Below are positions 1 through 10,896 of a stretch of DNA of 64,000 nt, piece after piece. The position numbers and the translations under genes are program-made. The DNA lies in the NCBI RefSeq assembly GCF_001984035.1, contig NZ_CP019449.1, positions 1,674,001 through 1,738,000 of the forward strand, written 5' to 3'. The first letter of the stretch is position 1. Every line of letters starts with the position of its first letter. The stretch is from Sphingopyxis sp. QXT-31. Its GTDB lineage: Bacteria > Pseudomonadota > Alphaproteobacteria > Sphingomonadales > Sphingomonadaceae. The notes under the pieces are model-generated. The model had not been told where the DNA came from. It saw only the letters and a program-made list of their open reading frames with translations, and made no database searches.

Positions 1-2201
1 GATGCGTTGCCGCCGAATTCGGCCGTGCCGGTGGTGATCGCCGACCCCGACACCGTCACATTGGTGTTGGCGCCGCTGGCAAAGATCGCCGCGCGGGCAG
101 CGCCTGTGTCATCGGCGAGGGTGGCGAGGGTGGAAACGTTGTTGGCGGAAACCGACACGCCGCCGGTGTCGGAAACGGCGAAGATGCCGCTGCCGCCGCG
201 CCCGCTGGCCACGACATTTCCGGTGGTGAACACGCTGACTTCGCCGCTGTCGGACGAACCGAAGATCGCGGTCGATGCCTGGCCGGTCGAGGTTGCGTTC
301 GCGCCGCGGATGACGACATTGCCGCCGGTCGATGTGGCGCTGACCCCGTTGGTCAGGGTACCGCCGGCGGTGACGCTGGTGAAGCCGATGTCGGCACCGC
401 CCGCGCCCGCGACGGCGCTGATGCCGTCGGCGGCAAAGCCGGTCGTGGTGACGCCAAGCGTATCGACGGTCACTGAGCCGTTATTGGCGATCGCCGAAAC
501 ACCGTCCGAATTGTCGCCGCCGGTTGCGATATTACCTGTCGAAACGATGACATTGCCGCCGCCGCTTTCGGCCGTCACGCCATTGGCGCGGCCGCCGGTG
601 GTGACGATGTCGCCGGTGGTGAAGATGACGTCACCGGTTGCGGCGCTTGCGTCGACCCCCGCGGCGCTAAGACCGGCGGTCGAAACATTACGCGTGGTGA
701 CGGCAACGTCGCCGGTCCCCGAAGCGCGCGCGACGACCGCGGTGGAATTGGGCAGGAAGAAGAAGTCGCTGCCCGCCGTGCCGGTGGTGGTGACGTCGCG
801 CGCGATGACAGTGACGTTGGAATCGGTGCCGCCGATCGCCCGCACGCCGCCCGACAATTGCCCGGTGGTGCGAACGTCGTTGACATTGACCACAACCGGT
901 CCGGCGGTGCTCGCGACATCCACGGCGTTGCTGTTGCCACCCGCGGTGCTGATCGTGCCGCCGTTGGTGACGGTGACGCCGCCGGGACCGGTGGCAAAGA
1001 TGCCGCGGCTGTTCGCGCCTTGGGTCGTGATATTGCCGGTGACGTTGACGGCGGCGGCGCCGGTGCCCGCAATGGCGCGGACACCGTCGGCGGTTGCGCC
1101 GGCGGTGCTGATGCTGTCGCCGTTGACCGTCGCGGTCGCCGATGCCTGTGGCCCGAAGAACAGGACCGCGGCGGGGATCAGCACGCCATTGGCATTGTCG
1201 CCGGTGGTGCTGATCGACGTGAAATTGACGTTCGCGCCGGTGACTCCGGTGGCGACGATGCCGTCGGCATTGGCGCCGGTGGTGGTGATCGTGCCGCCGT
1301 CGACGGTAACGGTGCCGGCGGAGGTGACGTTGATCGCATCGGCGTTGAGGCCGGAGGTTCCGATCGTGCCCGAAGTTACCGACAGCCCACCAGTGCCGTT
1401 GATAGCGCGAATGCCGACTGCGTCGGCGCCGCTGGTGGTGATGTTGTCCGAATCGATCGCGATCGTGCCGGTGCCGCCGGTCTGGGCGAGAATGCCGATA
1501 GAGCCGGGGTTCAGGAACCCGGCGCTGCCGCCCTCAGTGATGATCGTGCCTGATGTGATGTCGATGTTGCCAAAATCGCTATTGGCGTCGATCGCGGTCG
1601 CCGCGGTGCCTGCGGTCCGGATGCTGTTCGACTGGACCCGAATGTCACCGATATCGGTGCTGGCGCTGATTCCGCCGGCGCCGTCACCAAATGTGCGGAT
1701 CGCATTGGTGTCGACCGAGACATTGCCTTCCGACGAACTCGCGACAACGCCGATCGCATTGTCTCCGGTCGTCAGGATGCGATCCAAAGTGACCGAGATC
1801 GGATCGACATTGTTCGAGATCAGCGCGCCGAAGCCGCCGTCCGAATCGGTGGTGATGAGCGTGTTGGTGCCGCCATCGACGGTCAGGGCGCTGTCGCCGA
1901 CCGCGAGAATACCGATGTTGAAAGTGCCGCTGGTGTCGATGCGGACGCCGTCCTGAAGCACGATCGTCAGATCCGACGGCGGCACGATATAGGTGACGCC
2001 ATTGTTATACGGGTTGCCGTCGGGACTGCAGGTTACCGTTCCCGCGGTCGCGGGGGCTGCGCCGCACTCGTCCTGGGCCGTGGCCGTGCCGGGCATCGCC
2101 AGCAGGAGCATGGCCATCGGGCCGCCGAGAATCGATCCGGCGAGGAAGCGCGCACGCGAGATATCGCGCCCGGAATCCGGGCGGCAAACGTAGGTAACCA
2201 T
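1..2201 (-). CDS. Large repetitive secreted protein, autotransporter-like (5' part, runs off left edge)
   Basis: The minus strand is open from an ATG at 2201 to the window edge, about 733 codons with no stop. An SD-like AAGGA lies upstream. The N-terminus is an extended signal region (basic stretch, then a hydrophobic segment ending ATAQ at about residue 43). After a short Cys-containing region, the rest is a long series of Gly/Thr/Ser/Val-rich repeats of the type 'TTGDNADGI', each roughly 25-30 residues. Such repeats normally fold as a beta-helix passenger of type V autotransporters or filamentous adhesins. The C-terminal translocator would lie outside the window, so the secretion route is inferred. 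The high-GC repeats also keep the opposite strand open for 649 codons, which is a shadow. Confidence 0.8.
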   Translation of the reverse strand, partial: MVTYVCRPDSGRDISRARFLAGSILGGPMAMLLLAMPGTATAQDECGAAPATAGTVTCSPDGNPYNNGVTYIVPPSDLTIVLQDGVRIDTSGTFNIGILAVGDSALTVDGGTNTLITTDSDGGFGALISNNVDPISVTLDRILTTGDNAIGVVASSSEGNVSVDTNAIRTFGDGAGGISASTDIGDIRVQSNSIRTAGTAATAIDANSDFGNIDITSGTIITEGGSAGFLNPGSIGILAQTGGTGTIAIDSDNITTSGADAVGIRAINGTGGLSVTSGTIGTSGLNADAINVTSAGTVTVDGGTITTTGANADGIVATGVTGANVNFTSISTTGDNANGVLIPAAVLFFGPQASATATVNGDSISTAGATADGVRAIAGTGAAAVNVTGNITTQGANSRGIFATGPGGVTVTNGGTISTAGGNSNAVDVASTAGPVVVNVNDVRTTGQLSGGVRAIGGTDSNVTVIARDVTTTGTAGSDFFFLPNSTAVVARASGTGDVAVTTRNVSTAGLSAAGVDASAATGDVIFTTGDIVTTGGRANGVTAESGGGNVIVSTGNIATGGDNSDGVSAIANNGSVTVDTLGVTTTGFAADGISAVAGAGGADIGFTSVTAGGTLTNGVSATSTGGNVVIRGANATSTGQASTAIFGSSDSGEVSVFTTGNVVASGRGGSGIFAVSDTGGVSVSANNVSTLATLADDTGAARAAIFASGANTNVTVSGSAITTGTAEFGGNA

Positions 2202-2545
2202 GTATGAATTTTCCTTGATGGAGCCGGCACTGTGACGAATGTGCAGCCCCAGATACGTTTGCCGGCGGGAGATGGGTGCATTCGGACTGGAAAATTCGAC
2301 CTCAGCTCATCGCATTTTTCATTTTAAAACAATTGTATGCCCAAGCATGCCCGCTCATCAGCGCGGATTTTGCCATTTCCGGTCCACAATATTCTAAGCA
2401 ACGAACAGCAGGTTTTAGCCCAGCCGCCCGCGCCGACCGAGAGAAACCGGGTGCGCGCCAAGCATCCCGGCCGCGCCCCGTATCCGTGTCGAGCCGGTTC
2501 CATCTAGGCGGGTGTCCCTATCTCACCGAAAAGCGCGTGGGGAAC
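2202..2545. other. Intergenic region upstream of the repetitive secreted protein
   Basis: This stretch of about 340 bases contains no convincing gene. An AT-rich patch around 2310-2340 (several runs of T and A, unusual for the window) is the best place for the promoter of the minus-strand gene starting at 2201. The part from 2420 to 2545 lies just downstream of the host-attachment-family gene and holds nothing I recognise. Confidence 0.5.
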
Positions 2546-4427
<1,882 letters not shown>

Positions 4428-4466
4428 TGACCATATGGGTCTCAGGCAGAGCGATGGAACGAATGA

Positions 4467-5141
4467 TCAGCTTTTAGCCGCGGCCGCGTCACGCTCGTCA
4501 TATTTGATCGAACAGCCGTAGGGCTGGGCAAAGGCCGTGGTCACGGGCTTGCCAGCCGCGTGCTCGTCGAGCGCGGCGCGGACATAATTTTTGGCGTCTG
4601 CAAGGTCCTCGACCTTGTTCGTGGGCTTGTCGTCGATACCGCCGGCATAGATGATGCGGCCCTCGCCATCGATCACGCGCATGTCGGGCGTGGTCTTCGC
4701 GCCATAGGCGCGGCCAGTCGCACCGGTGGGGTCGAGCAACAGGTGCGTAAAGCCGGCGTCGAAGCGCTGCTTCCAGTTCTTCGCACTCTCGCCCTCGACG
4801 AAGCCCTGCTCGCCGGGCGCCGAGGAAATGATCGTCAGCCACACGACGCCGTCTGCAACGGCTTCTTTCTGCAGCTTCTGCATCGCGCCGCTATAATGCT
4901 TTTTGACATAGGGGCAGCCTTCGTTTGACCATTCGAGAACCACCGTCTTACCCCGGAAATCGGCGAGCGAGATTTGCTGCCCTTCCGCATTGGCGAGCGT
5001 GAAGGCGGGAGCCGCCTGCCCGCCAGCCGCATCGGCGGCCTTCTTCGCGGGCGCCTGATCCTTCGCTTGCTCGGCGGGCTGGCCGCATCCGGCGAGCAGC
5101 AGCGCCGATGCCGCGGCGATGGTGAGCATGGAATATTTCAT
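4467..5141 (-). CDS. Thioredoxin-fold (PRX-like) lipoprotein
   Basis: A 224-residue protein with a lipoprotein signal (lipobox LLAGC, Cys19), an Ala/Lys-rich linker (about 25-45) and an AhpC/TSA-Redoxin domain. The active-site region reads EWSNEGCPYVKKH, with a single cysteine (Cys76) followed by PYV instead of CxxC. This is typical of the PRX_like1 branch often paired with DsbD/ScsB-type reductases. It would sit on the periplasmic side of a membrane. The start at 5141 has an excellent GGAGAGGAG site. It lies 19 bases downstream of the DsbD-like gene and is probably co-transcribed, so that protein is the likely electron donor. The substrate is unknown. Confidence 0.85.
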   Translation of the reverse strand: MKYSMLTIAAASALLLAGCGQPAEQAKDQAPAKKAADAAGGQAAPAFTLANAEGQQISLADFRGKTVVLEWSNEGCPYVKKHYSGAMQKLQKEAVADGVVWLTIISSAPGEQGFVEGESAKNWKQRFDAGFTHLLLDPTGATGRAYGAKTTPDMRVIDGEGRIIYAGGIDDKPTNKVEDLADAKNYVRAALDEHAAGKPVTTAFAQPYGCSIKYDERDAAAAKS

Positions 5142-5160
5142 GGATGATCTCCTCTCCGTT

Positions 5161-7266
5161 TTACATTGGCTTGGGGCTTGCGGCCGCCCGCTTCAGCGCA
5201 TCGGCAACGATGCCGGGCGTCAGCAGTTGCGGCAAAATTTCGGGCGCGTCCTTGCCCGGCGCATAGACGAGGTAAAGCGGAACGCCCGATCGGCCGAAGC
5301 GCTCCAATTCCCGCGCGATCACATCGTCGCGGCGCGTCCAGTCCGCCACCATGTAGACCGTGCCGGTTTCGGCCAGCAGCGCGCGTGTTCCGTCGTTCGA
5401 AAGTGCTGCACGTTCATTCACCTTGCAGGTGACGCACCAATCGGCGGTAAAATTTACGAACACGACCTTGCCTTGCGCCCTCGCGGCAGCGACGGCGTCG
5501 GCCGACCAAGGCTGGTCCGTCGTCGCCGAACCCGAACCGGGGGCCGCATCGGGGGGCAGCATCGCGGCAGAGCCGGCGGCGGCGATAGCCGCCATCAGGG
5601 CGAGTACGGAGCCGATGGTCGAGGCGAGCATACGGCGCCCCGACAGCCGTCCGACCTGCCGCCAGCCCCACAGCGTGAGCGCGAACGCGAGCAGAAGCCC
5701 GGCCGCAAGGATGAGCGCGAGTGCGGCGCTGCTCGTCTGACGCGCGAATACCCAGACCAGCCACAGCGCGGCGCCATACATCGGAAAAGCAAGGACCGAC
5801 TTCAGGCGGCTCATCCACGGCCCGGGTTTCGGAAACCGCCGCAGCAGCGCCGGCGAGAGGCTGATCAGGAGATAGGGCAGCGCCAGGCCCAGTCCGAGCA
5901 TCGCGAAGATCAGGAGTGCCATGGGTGCTGGCATCAGCAGCGCGGCACCCAGCGCAAACGCCATGAAGGGCGCGGTACAAGGGGCCGCGACAACTACGGC
6001 GAGCACGCCGGTGAAGAAGGCCCCGGCCCAACCGGGAAGCCGTGTCAGCCGACTGCCGGCCCCGCTGCCCGGCATCACGACTTCGAACACGCCGGAGAGA
6101 TTGAGGCCGACCGCCAGCATCAGAAGCGCCAGCGCTGCCGTCACCGTGGGGTTTTGCAAATGGAAACCCCAACCCGCTGCCTCGCCGGCGGACCGGAGGG
6201 CGAGCAATATAGCGGCGAGAAGGACGAAGGTCGCGAGCACGCCGAGCAGGAAGGCAAGGCCGTCGCGGCGCGCGTCGCCCGGCGCGTGCGCCGTGGCCGC
6301 GAGCGAGGCAGCCTTCATCGCGAGGATCGGGAAGACGCACGGCATCAGATTGAGGATCAGCCCGCCGACCAACGCGAACAGTGCAGCCTGCGCGAAAAGG
6401 AGCATGGTCGTCCCGCCCGTTGCCGCGGCCGCAGCCGAAGGGGCGGCGGTGACGGTCCAGGCCCCGCGTGAGGTCGACAGGACGCCCCCGACAGGCTTCG
6501 AAAGACCCGCGGCAGCGATGACGCCCCCGGCCTTCATACGAACTTCCAGTCCATCCCCGGTCCATGTGGCTTGCTGTGGAGCGGGATGCTCGACGACGCC
6601 GCCGTCGAACGGGAAGAAATAGGCACTGTCGGCAGCCGCTGGCTTCAGCACGGCGCCGCGAACCGACAATATGAGCTCGCCGCCCTCGCGAAATATGCGG
6701 GCTTCGAGATCGCCCGTGCGCGGCGCGGCTGCGACAACGCGTTCGATCGCGGCGCCCTCCTGCGCGTTCAGCGGTGGGCCTGCATCGCGGATCGCCAGAT
6801 CGAGCGTCGCAACGCGCTCGTCGGGAACGCACATATCCTCGCTGCACACCATCGAAAGAACGGTGACGCGGATCGGCAGGGTCGATCCCGGCTTTGCCGA
6901 TGCCGGTATTTCGATCGGCACAGGAAGATAGACCTGCCGCGAATAGCCGTAGTTCATCAGCCCCTTGATCGGCTGCCGCTCGGGGATCGGCCACAATATC
7001 GGTCCCGCCGAAGCACCCGGGGGCAGCGACCAGGCCAGTTCGGTTGCGCCGCCCGAATCGCCGGGGTTGCGCCAATAGGTATGCCAGCCGGGCTTGATGT
7101 CCTGGCGCACCGCAACGATCGCGGTCGAGCCCGGCGCCGCCCATTGGTGCATGGCGACGAGCGACACTTCGATATTTTCCGAGCGCATCGTCTGCGCCGA
7201 AGCGGGCGCGGCCGCCATGGCCGCGAGATACAGCGCCGAGAACAAGACGAGGATCAAGCGAATCAT
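5161..7266 (-). CDS. dsbD: Protein-disulfide reductase, DsbD/ScsB family
   Basis: About 701 residues from the ATG at 7266. This start is chosen because a classical signal peptide (MIRLILVLFSALYLAAMA...ASAQ) follows at once. A start at 7314 adds 16 charged residues before it and cannot be excluded. Domain order: an N-terminal periplasmic DsbC-like domain (WHTYWRNPGDSG, and a conserved Cys pair in MVCSEDMCVP), a central membrane domain with about eight helices containing LMPCVFPI and AAPCTAPF cysteines, and a C-terminal thioredoxin domain with ADWCVTCK. The family passes electrons from cytoplasmic thioredoxin across the membrane to periplasmic thiol proteins. The adjacent redoxin lipoprotein is the likely acceptor. 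ScsB-like members are often linked to copper tolerance. Confidence 0.9.
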   Translation of the reverse strand: MIRLILVLFSALYLAAMAAAPASAQTMRSENIEVSLVAMHQWAAPGSTAIVAVRQDIKPGWHTYWRNPGDSGGATELAWSLPPGASAGPILWPIPERQPIKGLMNYGYSRQVYLPVPIEIPASAKPGSTLPIRVTVLSMVCSEDMCVPDERVATLDLAIRDAGPPLNAQEGAAIERVVAAAPRTGDLEARIFREGGELILSVRGAVLKPAAADSAYFFPFDGGVVEHPAPQQATWTGDGLEVRMKAGGVIAAAGLSKPVGGVLSTSRGAWTVTAAPSAAAAATGGTTMLLFAQAALFALVGGLILNLMPCVFPILAMKAASLAATAHAPGDARRDGLAFLLGVLATFVLLAAILLALRSAGEAAGWGFHLQNPTVTAALALLMLAVGLNLSGVFEVVMPGSGAGSRLTRLPGWAGAFFTGVLAVVVAAPCTAPFMAFALGAALLMPAPMALLIFAMLGLGLALPYLLISLSPALLRRFPKPGPWMSRLKSVLAFPMYGAALWLVWVFARQTSSAALALILAAGLLLAFALTLWGWRQVGRLSGRRMLASTIGSVLALMAAIAAAGSAAMLPPDAAPGSGSATTDQPWSADAVAAARAQGKVVFVNFTADWCVTCKVNERAALSNDGTRALLAETGTVYMVADWTRRDDVIARELERFGRSGVPLYLVYAPGKDAPEILPQLLTPGIVADALKRAAASPKPM

Positions 7267-7743
7267 AGAGCGAACCGGCCGATCAATTAGTTCCGAGCGC
7301 CGCCTCCCCGTCATGCGGCGTTCCCGACATGATCACTAGAATGTCGCAACTTTATGGCAAGGACGGCGGGACACGCCTCTACAAGCGACTTGAACGCCGA
7401 CGAGCCGGCGCGCGGGTTGGGATAATGAAGATGGTCGCCTGGCAGGTCGCGGGTGCACCGGTCGCATATGCGGTTCGGTGCTCCTCCTTGTCGATGATGG
7501 GGACATGCAACGCGGCATCAATCTCGACGAATTTGGCCGATTGCTGGCGATCGCTTAGCGCGAGGACCACGGCATGAGGTTGCGAATTTGCCCATATCCC
7601 TCGGTGGAGGGGTGGAATGATCGTCGATTGCCCGAAGCCAGTTTCAGCCTGGCGGGTTTCTGACCGCGGCGTCGCTCATATCGAGGAAGGTCGCCGACAC
7701 CCCAGGGGCCCGCGTCAAACGCCCGGTCTCTTTTTTGCGCGCA
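7267..7743. other. Intergenic region between dsbD and rtcR
   Basis: About 480 bases. The first part (7267-7330) lies upstream of the DsbD-like gene and should hold its promoter. Beyond that only short unsupported open frames occur: 7329-7577 on plus, and a 63-codon GTG-initiated frame on minus from 7570. None has a recognisable domain or clear ribosome site. Confidence 0.45.
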
Positions 7744-9333
7744 TCAGACCGCGACGATTGCGCGCAGATCGAGGTCGAAGCGCGCCAGATATTTGCGCAG
7801 CCGGTCGGCGTCGTTGGTCGACTTGCGCTGTTCGCGCGAGGCCGTGAATAATTTTCGTCCCGCCGCGGACAGGCTCCCGCTGCTGCGGCACACCGCGACC
7901 GTGTACGCGAGTTGAACACGGTCGAAGGGATCGATCCGCGCGAGCGCCTCGCCGGACAGCAGCCGGCCGAGCAGATCCTCCTCGCCCCTCGCGCCCGACC
8001 AGAGCGCGCGGAGCCGCGACATCTCGAGCGCGACGGCATCGGCGTCGATGCGCCCTGCGGGGCTCAGCGTCGCCATACGCGTCACGCTGGCGGCGAGGTC
8101 GCGGAAATTGCCGTGCCACAGCGCATCGCCGCCCTCGGCATAGCGCAGATAGCGTTCGCGCGCTTCCTTGTTGAAGGTGACACGCGTGCCTTCGCGCTCG
8201 GCGAAGCGCTCGAGCTCGAAATCGAGGTTGGGGGCGATATCCTCGCGGCGCTGCGCCAGCCCTGGCAGGCTGAAGGTCCAGAGGTTGAGCCGCGCGAACA
8301 GATCCTCGCGGAACCGCCCCGCCGCGACTTCGCCGACGAGGTCGCGGTTGGTGCCGGCGATCAGCTGGAAATTGCTCGCTGCATCCTTGTCCGCACCCAC
8401 AGGCAGGAATCGCCCGTCCTCGATCGCACGCAGGATCATCGCCTGCTCGTCGAGCCCGAGTTCGCCGATCTCGTCGAGGAAGAGTAGCCCCTTGTCCGCG
8501 GTCCGCAGCAGGCCCGGCCGGTCCTGGATCGCGCCGGTGAACGCGCCCTTGTGGTGGCCGAACAGCGCCGACATCGCGCTGTCGCCTTTCAGCGTCGCGC
8601 AATTGACCTCGACGAAGGCCCCGCCGATCTGGTGGCGCAATTTCTTGAGCTCGTAGATCTTGCGGGCGAGCTGGCTCTTGCCCGCCCCCGTCGGCCCCAT
8701 CAGCAGGATCGGCGCGCGGCTGCGCACCGCGACCTGCTCGATCTCCTCGATCATCCGGTTGAAGGCCGGGTTGCGCGTTTCTATCCCGCTCTTGAGGAAG
8801 CTGGCGCTCTCGGCGCTCGCCTCGGCGAAGCGCGTCGCGATGCTGTCGTAGCGCGAAAGGTCGAGGTCGATGGCATTCCATGTCCCCACCGGCTGCGGCG
8901 CGCCGCGCTGCGGCTGCGTCTGGAGCAGCCGCCCCGGCAAATAGCGCGCCTCGGTGAGCAGGAAGAGACAGATTTGCGCCACGTGCGTGCCCGTCGTGAT
9001 GTGGACGAGATAATCCTGCGCATCGGGATCGAACGGAAAGTCGCGCGCGAAGTCGAGCAGCTTGCCGTATACCTCCTCGAAATCCCACGCGTCTTCGAAA
9101 TCGAGCACATGCGGCACGACTTCGGTTTCGGGCGAAACGTCGCGAATATCGTCCATGACGAACTCGGCGAGGCGGCGGTGGTAGCTTCCGTGGAGCAGGA
9201 TGAAGCGGTCGACGCGCAGATCCTCCTGCATGCAGATGCTGACCGACGGACGCCACTTGTTCCAGCGCGACGGGCCGAATTTGGCGGCGTCGAGCGTCGA
9301 CCCGAGGAATCCGATGACGGTAAGAGGCTTCAT
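7744..9333 (-). CDS. rtcR: Sigma-54-dependent RNA-repair operon activator RtcR
   Basis: A 529-residue protein from the ATG at 9333 (MKPLTVIGFLGSTLD). A longer frame to 9393 adds 20 residues that do not fit the family. The N-terminal ~170 residues are the RtcR regulatory (CARF-like) domain, including LVHITTGTHVAQI. An AAA+ sigma-54 activator domain follows, with Walker A GPTGAGKS at about 213-220, the sigma-54 contact loop GAFTGA at 263-268 and Walker B LLFLDEIGE. The C-terminus carries the HTH region. In E. coli, RtcR activates rtcBA on RNA damage, sensing RNA ends through the CARF-type domain. Here it is divergent from rtcB across a 305-base region with a sigma-54 promoter, so the same regulation is very likely. 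Confidence 0.95.
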   Translation of the reverse strand: MKPLTVIGFLGSTLDAAKFGPSRWNKWRPSVSICMQEDLRVDRFILLHGSYHRRLAEFVMDDIRDVSPETEVVPHVLDFEDAWDFEEVYGKLLDFARDFPFDPDAQDYLVHITTGTHVAQICLFLLTEARYLPGRLLQTQPQRGAPQPVGTWNAIDLDLSRYDSIATRFAEASAESASFLKSGIETRNPAFNRMIEEIEQVAVRSRAPILLMGPTGAGKSQLARKIYELKKLRHQIGGAFVEVNCATLKGDSAMSALFGHHKGAFTGAIQDRPGLLRTADKGLLFLDEIGELGLDEQAMILRAIEDGRFLPVGADKDAASNFQLIAGTNRDLVGEVAAGRFREDLFARLNLWTFSLPGLAQRREDIAPNLDFELERFAEREGTRVTFNKEARERYLRYAEGGDALWHGNFRDLAASVTRMATLSPAGRIDADAVALEMSRLRALWSGARGEEDLLGRLLSGEALARIDPFDRVQLAYTVAVCRSSGSLSAAGRKLFTASREQRKSTNDADRLRKYLARFDLDLRAIVAV

Positions 9334-9475
9334 GCGAGAGCTTATACATTCGTATAATGTACGCGACAACAGGATATGATCGTTAGGCCGCATTGAAGCG
9401 AGACCGCTCGCCCCTTATAATAAAAATTGTTATAAAACAATATATTATAAACTTTATGTAGTCCATTCCGCCATT
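9334..9475. other. rtcR-rtcB divergent control region, upstream part
   Basis: AT-rich DNA (9410-9465) unlike the surrounding GC-rich sequence. It contains the inverted repeat listed separately and lies about 35-65 bases upstream of the -24 element, the usual position for an activator's upstream site. A promoter for rtcR is not obvious. Confidence 0.5.
9415..9450. promoter_or_regulatory. Palindromic AT-rich element, probable RtcR upstream activating site
   Basis: The inner inverted repeat ATTGTT (9426-9431) / AACAAT (9436-9441) has a 4-base spacer. It is flanked by outer arms TTATAATA (9415-9422) and TATTATAA (9443-9450), which are exact reverse complements, offset by one base from the inner centre. 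The nested dyad sits about 35-60 bases upstream of the sigma-54 promoter, as expected for an enhancer-binding protein. Assignment to RtcR is inference from position. Confidence 0.6.
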
Positions 9476-9491
9476 TGGCACGCCTCCTGCT
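9476..9491 (+). promoter_or_regulatory. Sigma-54 (-24/-12) promoter of the rtcB operon
   Basis: TGGCACG-N4-CTGCT matches the RpoN consensus TGGCACG-N4-TTGCW at every fixed position except one, with the invariant GG and GC elements exactly 10 bases apart. It points toward rtcB, giving an untranslated leader of roughly 135 bases. The adjacent sigma-54 activator gene makes this a confident call. Confidence 0.88.
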
Positions 9492-9536
9492 TAGCTATCG
9501 GCGTCGGGATCACGTCACCCGGCGACGAGGAGCGAA

Positions 9537-9564
9537 GGGGCGGCTGGAATGGGCCGGCCGCCCC
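9537..9564 (+). other. Hairpin in the rtcB 5' leader
   Basis: The leader has a perfect 8-bp GC stem (9537-9544 with 9557-9564, 12-base loop) about 75 bases before the rtcB ATG. The rtcB leader is long for a sigma-54 operon. The hairpin could stabilise the message or be a cleavage/ligation or translational control site. It is not followed by T residues, so it is not a clear terminator. Confidence 0.45.
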
Positions 9565-9638
9565 AAAGACCCCAGAGATTTCGGGAGGGCTCGCCATCGC
9601 GGCGTCCTTGCCCCAAGGAAAAGAAGAGGAGGTCCGTC

Positions 9639-10865
9639 ATGACCGAGACGAGCTATGAAGTCATGAACGTCGAGGGCGGACGCCCGGTCAAGATGTGGAC
9701 GCGCGGCGTTCCCGTCGAGGACATGGCGCGTGCACAGCTGACCAAGGCGGCGAAAATGCCGTTCGTGTTCAAGCATGTCGCGGCGATGCCCGACGTCCAT
9801 GTCGGCATCGGCGCCACCGTCGGATCGGTGATCCCGACCAGGGGCGCCGTGATCCCGGCCGCGGTCGGGGTCGACATCGGCTGCGGCATGATGGCCGCGC
9901 GCACCACGCTGATGGCGCACGACCTGCCCGACAATCTGGAGGGCATCCGCAGCGCGATCGAGGCAGCGGTGCCGCACGGTCGTTCGGTCGGGCGCTCCAA
10001 GCGCGACAGCGGCTCGTGGGGCGATCCCCCGCAGGCCATCGTCGACGCCTGGGCGACGCTCGCCGAGCGCTTCGGACGCATCGTCGCCAAGCACCCGCGG
10101 CTGAAGAACACCAACAACCTGACGCATCTGGGGACGCTCGGAACGGGAAACCATTTCATCGAGCTGTGCCTCGATACCGAGGCGCGGGTGTGGGTGATGC
10201 TGCATTCGGGTTCGCGCGGCGTCGGCAACGCGATCGGCACCTACTTCATCGAACTGGCGAAGAAGGACATGCGCAAGTGGTTCATCAACCTGCCCGACGA
10301 AGATCTGGCGTACTTCCCGGAAGGGACCGACCATTTCGACGATTATGTCGAGGCGGTGGGTTGGGCGCAGGACTTTGCCGCGCTGAACCGGCGCATGATG
10401 ATGGCGAATGTCATCGCCGCGCTCCGGCGCCAGATCGCCAAGCCCTTCGAGGCCGAGGCCGAAGCGGTGAACTGCCATCACAATTATGTGACGCGCGAGA
10501 ACCATTTCGGCGAGAATGTGCTCGTCATCCGCAAGGGGGCGGTGCGCGCGGCGAAGGGCACGATGGGGATCATCCCGGGTTCGATGGGCGCGAAATCGTT
10601 CATCGTGCGCGGGCTGGGCAACGCCGAAAGCTTCGATAGCTGCAGCCATGGCGCGGGCCGCGTCATGAGCCGCACCGCGGCGAAGAAGCTCGTCACCCTC
10701 GACGAGCATATCGCCGACACCGCGGGCGTCGAATGCCGCAAGGACGAAGGCGTCATCGACGAGACCCCGAAGGCGTACAAGCCGATCGAGGCGGTGATGG
10801 CGGCGCAGGCCGACCTCGTCGAGATCGTCCATACGCTCAAGCAGGTGGTGTGCGTGAAGGGGTGA
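9639..10865 (+). CDS. rtcB: RNA-splicing ligase RtcB
   Basis: A 408-residue protein from the ATG at 9639, which has a strong GAGGAGG site seven bases upstream. The open frame extends 30 codons further but those residues are not family-like. RtcB joins RNA 2',3'-cyclic phosphate or 3'-phosphate ends to 5'-OH ends using GTP and Mn2+. Key features are visible: the metal/catalytic Cys82 in GVDIGCGMM, HLGTLGTGNHFIE, and His337 in CSHGAGRVMSR, which corresponds to the guanylated histidine of E. coli RtcB. First gene of the repair operon. The next gene starts 32 bases downstream. Confidence 0.97.
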   Translation: MTETSYEVMNVEGGRPVKMWTRGVPVEDMARAQLTKAAKMPFVFKHVAAMPDVHVGIGATVGSVIPTRGAVIPAAVGVDIGCGMMAARTTLMAHDLPDNLEGIRSAIEAAVPHGRSVGRSKRDSGSWGDPPQAIVDAWATLAERFGRIVAKHPRLKNTNNLTHLGTLGTGNHFIELCLDTEARVWVMLHSGSRGVGNAIGTYFIELAKKDMRKWFINLPDEDLAYFPEGTDHFDDYVEAVGWAQDFAALNRRMMMANVIAALRRQIAKPFEAEAEAVNCHHNYVTRENHFGENVLVIRKGAVRAAKGTMGIIPGSMGAKSFIVRGLGNAESFDSCSHGAGRVMSRTAAKKLVTLDEHIADTAGVECRKDEGVIDETPKAYKPIEAVMAAQADLVEIVHTLKQVVCVKG

Positions 10866-10896
10866 CCCCCTTCACGCCGCCATCCGGGGAAAGGCC

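Noticed and set aside
7..1956. 649-codon plus-strand open frame
   Set aside because: It is the antisense of the repetitive secreted protein. It has no ribosome site, and its V/P-rich product is what the reverse complement of the Gly/Thr repeats gives.
5119..6471. 450-codon plus-strand frame opposite the DsbD-like gene
   Set aside because: Antisense shadow with Arg/Gln-rich composition. The minus-strand frame has a signal peptide and CxxC motifs.
7379..7570. 63-codon GTG-initiated frame on the minus strand
   Set aside because: No ribosome site, no recognised domain, and overlap with equally weak frames on the other strand.
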